Assembly (NCBI GenBank): GCA_030141605.1
Contig: JAQGDQ010000106.1
Coordinates: 124,001-188,000, forward strand
Direction of reading: 5' to 3'
DNA: 64,000 nt
Source: Tubiluchus corallicola
Taxonomy: Eukaryota; Priapulida; Priapulimorpha; Priapulimorphida; Tubiluchidae
Below are positions 36,601-47,482 of the stretch, piece by piece. A model generated the notes under the pieces. The model saw nothing but the letters and a program-made list of their open reading frames with translations. It searched no databases and was not told the DNA's origin. The translations under genes were made by a program, and so were the position numbers. Positions within the stretch are counted from its first letter, which is position 1; each line of letters begins with the position of its first letter.

Positions 36601-39600
36601 CTTGGTGTGCAGTATTGCACTTTTGCATCTCTATGTTTTTAAGCTAGGATTTCTGAGTCACTTTTAGGTTGCGGTTTTTCAAGGAAGGTCGAAAAAGTGC
36701 AGTGGCACCTGCGAGTGTATTTTTCGGCAGTTCTTTACTTTTCAAACAAGGTCAAGATTGCAAAATTTATTCCAAGATTATCAAACACAGTAAAATCAGG
36801 CATTTAGAGTCGAAATATTTATTAATATTATGCGATTAAGCATGCTTAGGTCTATGATAACACTGTCTGAGAGTTCTGCTATAAGTTTTACAGTTAAAAA
36901 ACTTTTGTAAAATTATCCACACAACTTAATTTTACAACGTGTTCTACCATTAGTAACATTAAATAAAAAAATACAGCTAAGGGTTTTACAGTTAAAAAAT
37001 TCGAGTACTAGAGCTAACACAAATAGCAGCTAGCCATCTTCAATTCAAGATGTGCATATTTCTTACATGAACAACACATGGTAACATAGTAACGATTACA
37101 ACTACATCATGACAGCAACGGCATGAATTTCTCAAATTTTGGAGACATCAAATCGAATGTGCGAATTTTCAGATTCGACTGCCAGTCCTGGCTCATATTA
37201 CAATAAATTAAGATACAATTATTATAAAAGAAACAACAGCTAAATGTTCGAAATCTTAAAGAATGTTATGTGTACACCAAAGTTACTGCTGTAATGCACA
37301 AATGCACATTGCAAAGGATGTATTGTCACAACTTTGCCTGGGATTATCACGTGCGCAAAACAGTCATAATTTATATCATTACCAAGCAGTTACAAACAAA
37401 CAAAAAAGACAGATAGTAGTACTGATACAATGGCAACAAAAACATTTAAACTGAGCAGTTCTTGCAAAATATTTAGTACACTTGTTCAATATACACTGAT
37501 ATTACCAATGTACCGTGTTCAGATCCAATAAAGATGCATTCGGGCAAGGCACGTGGATTCCAAGGGTCTATGATCATGTGGAGAAATGCATTTTTATCTG
37601 AAAAATAGATCCACTACAAATTTAGAAAATCAAAGAACAATAAATTCATTAATAATAGTTAATCAACAATTGTGGTGAGTGGCTGTGTCTTGGTTAGCGA
37701 AAAGGCAGCACATAGTTTACACTTATGAAAAATTTATCAAAAACAAAATTGATCTTAAGTTGAAAGATTTGCTAAGAGGTTGCACCTTGTCGATTGTGAG
37801 GTTGACTATGTTCATAGACCAACAAACTCTGTATCTCTAACATCCACTGTCATTGCCTATTTATAATTTAAATTTGACAATTATTACTTTTGATGGAATT
37901 AAGTTAGTGAACCCTACCAGCCATGTTTGGTTTATAGACTGCTGAAAATATGGTTTGACCCAAAAAAATTGTTACAAATGGTTTTCAACAGGTTTTTATA
38001 GTATCAAGTGTGCTTATCAGAGGTCACTTTAACCACAGTCTGGTCACCAGAAAGGCTTCATTTTCAAGATGGTGTCAAGGGTGGCCGTTAAATCATGAAA
38101 ACATTTATCAGTCCTTCATTATTCCTCCTGGTAAAGTAATTTTGATGCCTAATCCCATGTTTTGGAGATCCGAGGAATCCAATTTACATAATTAATTATC
38201 CAAGATGGCGCAACCAGTATCGGCCGCATAACTGTGAAAATATTCATTAGTTTATCAGTGATCAGTATTCATCACAGACAAGGAATTATGGTCCTATCCC
38301 CATGGTTTGGGGTTCAAGGGATGCATTGCAGTTCGTATCCTGCACAACTACATATTGGTTAGCATGCAGTTGTCCAATTACAATGGACCATTTGAAGGAG
38401 ACATTTTGAAGCAGCAGTTTTCTTGAACATAATTGGCATGAGTCGATAACTCTTTGGATTCTATAAGGAGGAAGATATTCTGGGGAACAAATAACTTGGC
38501 AGAAACAATTTTCTTGCTAAATAGACTACAGCATAGCGAGATAACTAAATCGACACTCTTGGTACTAAACAAAATGCCATGCTTCTTTGTTGCCAAAGGC
38601 TTCTGTGACATTATATGATTGATTTGGGATCAGATCCTGTCACAAAATCAAAAAGCCCATGTTTGTTACAGACTCAGAAAAGAAAACTAACATTTTTTTC
38701 CTGTTATACTGTTATAACAAGGATATACTAGTATCTACAAAAAATGATTATCCCATATATCCATGACAACCCTGTATTCTCCATAAACAAAAACCAAATG
38801 TAGGTTTGCAGCATGTTAAATACCTTCTGTTTGCATGTAAGCCCATGCTGGCTGTATTACATGAAATTTGTTACCAGTTGCTTCAGTTACCTGCTGCTGC
38901 TGAATTTGATAGAGATGTGACAGAGATTAAAAGTAAGAACCTGAAATGAGTGCATACTATAATATAAATGTTAACAATTAGTAATGTTGCACAAAGGAAA
39001 TCATACAATTAACAAAGGCAGCTTCACCTATGAGCATATTTTAAATCTGAGTAAGAGTCATAGGCCACTTCCATAGTGTTTCAGCCATATTGGTAGGTCA
39101 TTTTGGATTTTACTTCATAATCACATAATCACTTCAAAGTTCAGCATAATTCTAATATGCAAACTGGATTCCTCGAATGCCAAAAGATGGCAGCAAAATT
39201 CCTCGTCTATGATGAATACTAAGAGAATTATTCGCATTTTCTCAGTTATGAGGCCATAATGGTTGGCCATCTTGGATTTCAGATCACTTCACTGTAATTT
39301 AAATATGCAAATTTGATTCATCTGTCACTAAAATATGGGAGTGGGCACCAAAATTATTCACCTAGGATAAATAATGAAGAAGCACTGAGCAACTTCGGTG
39401 ACATCTTGAAAATTAGGTCTTTTCTACTGTGCTACCTTCTTATAAACAAATCTCCAACAATATAATTGTGTAGCTTGTATCGTTTAATCTGAAAACAAAT
39501 AAGATAATTTTATATAATTTTGCTCAATTTTACGGCGAAATCTAAACCAAATTGATCTAATTAACTTTAACAAAGTTTTACGCAAATTATAAAATCTAAT

Positions 39601-42600
39601 CGCTAGTCTTTTTAATCTAATCTTTTTAATAAACAAAGGTTCAAGATTTAAGAAATTAATAAATGAACTTACATGGTGATCTTCTATAAGTGTAATTATG
39701 AAATTATAACAACAAATCAATGAATGACGCTAAACAATCTGTAACTGCACTGTGTGAATGCCTCAGTGACTCCAATCTACAGGTAAGTGTACAGGTAAAA
39801 GACCGGTCACATGACCTGTTTAAAAGGAAACCAATTTATAACAGAAAAGAGGGGGCACAACAAGTTTAAATCAGCACATCTACTAATACTATAATACATA
39901 CCTGACAATATAAAAACCGTTGAAAAACCTTTTGCAGCAAATTTTTGGGACAAGGTGATTTTTTCATATAATGCAACCACCTATTATTTTATCATCCAAT
40001 ATCGTTGTGCTTAGAAATAGCAATAATGCACAGTGTTGGGTTACAGTGCGCCTCTTGCAGGCACCACGAATAATTTTTCTACAGTATGCTGAGCAACTGC
40101 AAATCACAATTAATCTGACAAAAAATGCCACTAGCCTATTCAAGTTTTACGTTAATTGTGATTGATTAATTAATAGGTAGAACAATAATTAATGCCCAAG
40201 GAAAATTTAATGCAAGAGCTGATTGTTTTCATAAAACAAATGATGATGCCTAAGGAAACTTTATTTTAACAGCCATTTCCATAGAATACTTCCCCTCCCC
40301 AAGCTATCCAAAGCTTTGACTACTGATATTCAACTTTTTTTATTTTACGTTATTTTTTTAAAAAAGATAGCAGCATTTATACTGGAATTTCTAATACATG
40401 TTGTACTGTCTCAACGAAGATAAAGCAATGCGTATTGCACAACTTGTATACTACAGTATGTAAATACAAACTGCTACCTGTGTGTCTTCTCTGAATAAAT
40501 TATAATTACAAAATGATATATCTCACATGCCTTGCCAGATTCTAAAACATGCGTGTTGAAGCAGACATATTACTTTACACCCAAGTTTGTTTACCTAATA
40601 CCAATCTCCTAGAAGTCGATTTAGGGGAACAGTCAACTGCATCTAAAACATGAGCAGCAGAATCCAATTCCTCCAGTAAATTCCACAAATCTTGATGAAG
40701 GCACAGTTGGTCTTCAAATTGACGTACAAGATCAGCTAAGGTCATTTTCTAGTGATTAAATGCAAAAGACAACTAATAATGTTATGTGTGCTTGCATAGC
40801 AAAACCGTCCATAAATCGGCAATTAACCTTTTCTAAATCTCCATTTCATGAGGATCATTTTGATACCAAGCTCATCACTCTATTTTATTTCTAAGTTGAG
40901 ATAATCCATGTTAAGTTCAGGTGCATGCTGCACACTAAAAAGCATAATCTTGAGAAAATCGCTGTTAAAGTTAGCCATTGTTTTCTGCCTCATTTCTACA
41001 AAACACTTAACACCCACATGAATGTTGGTTGCTATGGACTTTGCAAGAGCAGATTGAAATTATTTGTAAATACAGTAGATGGCTCTTTCTGATGATAATC
41101 TGGGCTTGGCAACAGAAAAAACCCGAAGCAAAATGATTGCTTCCATGAGCTACTATCGGAGTTTGAAAATGCAAGTTGCTTGCAATTGCAGTGTTAGTTT
41201 CTGGCATGAAAAATGGGTACAGTGTTATAAAATCTGATTTTTAGTATTTTCTGTACATTTTCTTGATAATTTGATGTTAGAATATAAAAGTCCATATATT
41301 TAGCATTTGTTTTATAAAAGACAAAAAATTGACATTTGACCAAATTTTTGGTACATTTTACTTTGAAGCATAATAATGTTGTTTTAACTATGCTGACTTA
41401 TGGATGGTTTTGGTCTGCAAGCACACACATGCATAATTATAGCAATTTAAGTAATTTGTACAAACACAAAAACATTACCGAGTCTTCCTTTTTTTATATT
41501 TCAATAAATATTATAAGAAAAGATCCGAAACAGTATAAAAATAAAATAATTTTATTAAAAAGAAAAGTAAAAATTACCATCTTGGTTGCTTGGGGAGGGT
41601 TTAATATTACAAATTAAATGTTTCCACACGACGTGTCCACCGCAGACACTAACTGATTAAAGCACATATGTAACAAAAAAAATTAAAGGTAGCATAAATC
41701 CAAATATTATTTACAAAAACACCGTGTTTTGACAATGGTACGGTTGCTACAGTGGGATCACCTAGTCCAAATTCCAACAAATGAAAATTCTGGCATTTTC
41801 TCATCCTCTAATTAAGGTATCAACAAAAACTTTTCACTGATCTATAAATTTTTTTATCTCCCCCTTATGGTTATCTCGTTCTCAGTGGATCTGCACGGAT
41901 ATATTACACTAAATTCTGCTATAGTAACTACTATTTAAAAACCCCTACCAGGTTAGAAATCACGAAAAACTTACGGTATGCCATTGTACTGAGAACGGTA
42001 CAGGAAGTTCAGCTTGACACGAAGGAGGCTCATAAGGATACTGAAAACCAGACAAATAGGTAATTAAATCCAGCACAGTATATATATATATATATATATT
42101 TATTGTATAATATTAAATGTGATTCACGTACATTAAGGCATCAATATCAAAAAATTCTCAGGAAGTATATCACTATCAAGGTTTACAAAAGTTCAAGTTT
42201 TTGCACAATACTACATTTCATATATTATTTATTTACACATGTTCTATTCATTATTCTAAATCGACTGCAAGAACACATTAATGTGAGATATTTGCGCACT
42301 AGTATGGAATTTGTTAAACAAAAGCAGATGCTTAGTTAATATTAACCGAATGTGAGTAAAAAATAAAATTTACTCCGCCATTTATCATACTAGCTTGAAA
42401 CATTACTTCTTTCATCGTTCACAACCTCATTACGTACCTCAGCAGGAATGTGTACAGTTAGCAAGTGGCTTCGTTCACGCTCATCCTGGACTTGTACTTT
42501 CAGCAAAGAAAAATCTGAATCCACGTGAGATATCCTGTCCGTATATAATTACAAAGTCACAAAAATATATGATCAGCATTGTTACATTTGAATAATATTT

Positions 42601-45395
42601 CTAGTTTCCTGCTCTTGTAAAGTGTCAGAAAGTTATCCTATTGCAGGTGGCATTCTACAAACCCGTAGTTACACTGTACGAGTACAATTAAAATAGCAAG
42701 CAATAATGCTATTCACTGTTCACGTCAGCATGAGGACTGATATCCCAAGCTATGTTGTTTTGCAGCACAGTATTTGACACCAAACAAAAATGAAACAAGG
42801 CTTTGAATAACGAAAATTAGTAACATCACATACATAAGTAAAAAGCTTTTAAATGCAGTTATTGAACAAATGTGCCATAAATGGCCTACAAGACTCTGTT
42901 CGTTCACTGTAGCATTTTGCTAAAACTTTTAAGTCGTTGCATTAAATTTAATATAGCTGAATTTTATTGATTATTTTAAATTTCAGTTCTTTTCAACCAT
43001 TATTGAGAACAAATGCGAAGTTTCACCTGCTCCAACCAACGGCATCTAAATCGCTCACAATCCGTTGACAAAATTCTGATTGTAAACATGTTTTGGACTT
43101 TCCCTGCTTTAGTTTACTTTCCTAGAATAAAAGAGCCAGTAAAGCTAATATTTGGTGTCAGAATACTTCATGTAACAAATGGAAAAAATCCAAAGAACTT
43201 GAGTGGCACATACATAAATTATGACTATTTTTTACTTCAATGTTGGCTTAGAATGAGGTAAACTAATATCTAAGCGTGTAAAAGGCAATAATTTATCAAT
43301 TATACTAAACTGATTTAAAGATGGATTTTATACCAACAAGGGATAACACAATTTATATTATGCAAAGCATGTAATTAAATGTAAACATTCAGTAGTTAAC
43401 ACCCAAAGCACCGATATATTTTATTAATCGCTCAGAGACTCATAATAACAATCCTTATATCAACTGCTCAGAAAACGAAAGCTGTCTCACGCCAATGACA
43501 TTTTTTGATATCTCAGGTCTCTTGTAAATTTTACTAATTAAATTTTTAGATACTCAAAAATAATTCAATGTTTTGGGTTTCTACCTTTCAAACGCTCTGT
43601 ACATATTTTGAAATGTTGATGCTTTGGGCACATACGTTTCAGATGCCTCGTGTCACGTTCACCTTTCTAGGACCTTAGCCACTTTTTGATGGCCAAAACA
43701 ATTACTTTTTAGAATTGTTTGACAAATGTCACCCAAAAAAGAGAGTATAAAAATTCACAAGATGTCTGGGACATGTGTGTGCACGCGTGTGTGCCAACCC
43801 TTATGAAATATTTATTACAGAAATTTTAATTAATTAATGTAAGTATTACTCACCAAAATAGTAGACAGTTCATGTAGAAATGTTCCTATGTTATCACTTT
43901 GCCTGAGTCTCTGTAAACAAAAAAAAACTTTGTCAATCAGTATTCGGCAATTTGTCATTGGTTCATTCAGTTCCGTGCACCATGATTCAGTTGTGTGAAT
44001 CATTAGGTAATGACCACCTATTTGACTCTGATTCACTAGTTAACAGTCCCAACACATCTTTGGCAGGTGTAATAGAAAAATGCAATCTATCACCTTTTTA
44101 GAACTAAAGGGTTAATGTAGATAATAAATGTTTATTTGCAATATGTGACATACAGCATTTAATGTGATAACATAATTATAATGTTTTTCTACTACACAAT
44201 TTGTTTCTACTCTGCAGAATGCAGAAGGGATCGCAAAAGCTCCAAAGCAGAGCAATCTTAACACTTCAGAATCATTGCCTGATGTTTGCATCCCTGGAAG
44301 TAAATTCCATTAGCCCAGTTTGGGGATATGTGATAAGAGCAAATACAGAGTATAATGAAAGCCAAGTAAAATAGACTACTGTGCACCTTGTAGGTTAGAC
44401 GATGGAATACAAGCAATGAACTTTCTGTTCTAACACAGTTCTGTTGTGCACAGAAATTGCATACAAATATAAGATGGTCTAGCTGATGACCAGATTCCAC
44501 TGTAATCAAAGTTACACTGCATTACTCCACACTTCCGCAGGCAAAATGTTATAATTATGTTGCACTACGATAATATTACAGCAAGATTTCTTCTGCATAC
44601 ACTGTATAAAATCAGTGTTTATTAAACAGTCCTATAATATTTCTTCACAGTTTTCTGTTGGTCAAGTATGACAAAAAAAATACAAGGCATTAGAATGAAA
44701 ATATACCGGAACATTAAAAATATTGTGCTCTTCCAACCACAAACCTATAAGATAGTATTAAATGCATCTTCTAAATTTACATCACATTGCCCTTATTATT
44801 TAAAAGTTCATTAACTTTTATACCTTTTGAACCACATTAAGGTTGTTTTGCAACAAATGTTTGACTCTCCAGTTAACGAACAGCGAAGCATCTTGTAATG
44901 CATCTGGTTTTCTAAGTATGATCCTCAAATGATATGTTTCACCCTGAAATACTAGTTTCTTGTAGATGTAGTTAAGTAAACAACATCTAATACAACTATA
45001 GTTAAAATGATTAGAGAAAATGTTGTTAGTGATAAATTAATGATTAATTCCAAAATTAGGTAATTCAGTTACCGATTCGATAAGAAGACAAAATTAAAGG
45101 CATGACAATGACAGTTCTAGTTAAAATTACCAAACTTATTTTTGTAATCACCATAATTACCATGTTCTCACTCTTGTAAAAACGAACTGTTACATAAACT
45201 ATGAAAGGTGAGGGCATGCGATTGCATGCTCTAATTAAAAGTAGTGCATACTTGATGATGATGAATACATGGCACTTGTTGACCAAACAGAAAAAATGTA
45301 AATTTTCTAAAACTGGTACTTACACAAGTGGATATAAGGCCAATAAACATAGTATTGTCTGAGTTGATTGGTATGTAGGAGCTTGTAGAAACCAT
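33651..45395 (-). CDS. FANCL: FANCL, Fanconi anaemia core E3 ubiquitin ligase, about 14 exons
   Basis: Assembled from splice sites and family similarity: 45324-45395 (ATG), 44824-44943, 43854-43910, 43585-43621 (tentative), 43027-43075, 42438-42534, 41975-42040, 40595-40748, 37514-37597, 36266-36311, 35909-35990, 34917-35033, 33740-33811 and 33651-33683 (stop). Every junction keeps frame; about 361 residues against 375 in human. The N-terminal ELF part has GETYHLRIIL. The two central UBC-like RWD units include YPYEPPSCQAELPVPF and NPRALPECIFIGSE. The RING-type domain is at about 294-350: CGICYAYQL, then C311, C316, H321, C324 and GECPYC. FANCL with the E2 UBE2T monoubiquitinates FANCD2-FANCI in interstrand crosslink repair. 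Ile296 and Tyr298 match the human E2 contacts I309 and Y311, but the W341 position is Cys328. The exon of residues 84-95 is the weak point. The gene converges on VRK. Confidence 0.95.
34501..34815 (+). repeat. Dispersed repeat in FANCL intron 12, copy A
   Basis: From TTTTCAAACTCCGATAGTAG through TTTGCTATGCAAG this stretch is closely matched by the reverse complement of about 40790-41178. Shared blocks include GTTTTTTCTGTYGCCAAGCCCA, GCAAAGTCCRTAGCAACCAAC and GAGCTTGGTATCAAAA. No coding capacity. Confidence 0.75.
36467..37188. mobile_element. Possible non-autonomous DNA element in FANCL intron 9
   Basis: The left end GGCTGTCAATCGAATAGAAA is matched by the reverse complement of the right end, GGCAGTCGAATCTGAAAATTC (imperfect inverted termini of about 30 bases, rich in ATCGAAT). 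About 720 bases, no transposase frame. Ends of this style occur in hAT-type miniature elements; class is uncertain, and no clean target duplication could be assigned. Confidence 0.5.
38010..38340 (+). repeat. Degenerate ~110-130 base unit repeat, copy A
   Basis: Two consecutive diverged units each run from CAAGATGG, through GGCCG..TAA.TGTGAAAA, to CCATGTTTTGGAGATCCGAGG / CCATGGTTTGGGGTTCAAGG. A reverse-complement copy lies at 39.06-39.35 kb. In a FANCL intron; not coding. Confidence 0.6.
39060..39355 (-). repeat. Degenerate unit repeat, copy B (inverted)
   Basis: Read on the - strand it gives CCAAGATGGCCAACCATTATGGC, GGCCTCATAACTGAGAAAAT, TATTCATCATAGACGAGGAATT and ATTCGAGGAATCCAG, matching copy A unit by unit. 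It is inverted relative to copy A, 0.7 kb away. Confidence 0.6.
40790..41178 (-). repeat. Dispersed repeat in FANCL intron 7, copy B (inverted)
   Basis: Reverse complement of the 34501-34815 family, with about 70 extra bases in the middle. It lies in opposite orientation in another intron of the same gene, 6 kb away. Confidence 0.75.
42079..42099. repeat. TA microsatellite
   Basis: About ten TA dinucleotides in a FANCL intron. Confidence 0.8.
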
Positions 45396-47482
45396 CTTGC
45401 AGTAGCCTTAAAACTCATAAACTAACTGGTATCCATTATAGGGCTTCTTCAACCAGTCTGTTAATAGTAATCACTGTAATAATCAGTAAAGTTAAATTAC
45501 ATTATTTCAGAACTATTTTATGTGTGTTACAACAAGTCAGCCCTGTCAAAATTTAAAAAAAACTATTGTTAAAATTTCATGGTACCGCTTTCGTATCACT
45601 TAACAAATTTCTTCACTTGTGACATCTCACTAGTGTTCCCAGTGAAAGTCTACTTTTTGAAACTTATAAAAAGTTTACAAAAGGTTAAAAATTTAGTTTA
45701 TAAAAAACATTTTCAGCTATTTTTATAAAATTTGTAACATCACTTTTGCAGAAAACAAGACTGGACATTCTATGTATCATTGCAACGTTCTTTGAATGGA
45801 AAGTGCTATAAACATAGTTCTGTTTTCTGGGTAGTCTAGGGTTTTCAGAGAGGCCACCCAAATTTTGCAAAATGTTTTACACAAAAGACTTTCAAAATAG
45901 ATTTTTTTTCACCCACTTGGGTGTCACAGAAAGATTAGGCACATGCCTGGAAAAAGAAAAAAGGTCCACACAGTGAAAAATGTTTATTTAAAGATACACT
46001 TGCTGACCAAAACAGAAAGGGCATACTTCAATGTTCATATAAGCTCACAGTGTTACTTTTTACTTGGTATGTCATTGTCTTTTTTTTCAAAAAATCTAAT
46101 ACCATAATCTCTGTTCTCCGCATTGTCATTGTCCTCTGCACTGTATTATAACATATTGAGTTATTATGTTACTATTCAATTAGTTAGTATTATGGGCAAA
46201 CCAAAGGAAACAAGACAAACAATATTACTGGTTACAATAATTTCAATTTAATCATGGTGATGCATAAACAATTTTGCAATGCCTTTGCTTTCAAATTTAG
46301 GGATTAGTATTGATAACAGATTTGTACCATGAATGTACACACTGTAGTGTTGTTGTTTTTATTGTTACTGTTGATCACACGTTGTAGTTTCTTTTAACTG
46401 TTGTGCCCATTGCTGTGTTGTTGTTGCTGATGATGAGGATGAAAAATTGAAAATGAATGACGATTATGATGATGATTACTGATGAAGACGAAAACATACA
46501 GCTACTTTTTTATAATAATGACAATAACAAATATGATAATACTGGCAAAAAACAATGGGGTTGGCCGCTAATGTAATGCTTTACAAGTCAATTTCCATCC
46601 AAAGTGTACTACAATGGTTTTGTAAGGTCTTTCTCATTTTCTTGTAGTTGACTTAATATTCTGCAGATAATGCTTTTCTTAGTATACTGTCAGTACTAAC
46701 AATGAGGTATGGAAATGTAAAAAGCAGGTTTAAGTTCAAATTGGAAAATACAAAAAGCAGACCACTAAGATTTTTAATTAATGTAAATGAATAGTACCAG
46801 ATACTTTATTTGTTTAATATCACGTTTAACAAAGTTCGTTCATTATCAGTGCAAAACAAGTTTCCTCAAACACATGATGTTTCTTCAAGTTGTAACAATT
46901 TTTAATACAGTTAGGTAAAAAAAAGTGTAAAATGAATCCCTATAAAAATAAAGAAGGAAAATTAACTAATGTCATTCAAAATTTCTTATGGTAATTTACA
47001 CACAATTGGAAATGTCATTTTCCTACTACATATGGTAGGCGTACCAATTGGTCTCTTACTTTTCCATCAAACATCTAATGTAATCATTTGCAATGAGACT
47101 CAATTCAAATAATTTGTAACAGATTGGTTAATACTTATTAAGTACCTATTGTGACATCACATAGAATCTTTGCATACAAACTGATAATTAGTCAATAAAA
47201 TTGATTTGTATTTGCAATTCTTAATCGATCATTACCAAAACTGATTGTTCTTCCTTTCACACGACTCCACAAGGTTCGTGAAAATAGGTTGAAGTAGCTT
47301 TTATGTAATTTTTATAACATCCTAACAAACTATTGGTGATGAAAACATAACCTCATGGGCAAAAGTAATAATTTTCTCCCATTTAATATTTAATACAATT
47401 ATCCTAGTTAATGCAATTGCATTTCAGATAATACAAACTTCCAAAGTTTCAATGCTATATCACTAACTTGTTGTGTGAGCCA
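45396..47482. other. Intergenic space between FANCL and the TM9SF2-like gene
   Basis: Both flanking genes are on the - strand, so this holds the 3' UTR of the TM9SF2-like gene (right) and the FANCL promoter (left). It includes a GAT/ATG-rich patch at about 46420-46490. No exon is recognised. Confidence 0.45.

Noticed and set aside
38824-38899. Exon-like segment with splice sites encoding QVTEATGNKFHVIQPAWAYM on the - strand
   Set aside because: It first looked like a FANCL exon, but its start phase does not fit the preceding exon (40595-40748). Direct joining of 40595 to 37597 gives RRLVLDKNAFLHMIIDP, which matches human FANCL without any insertion.
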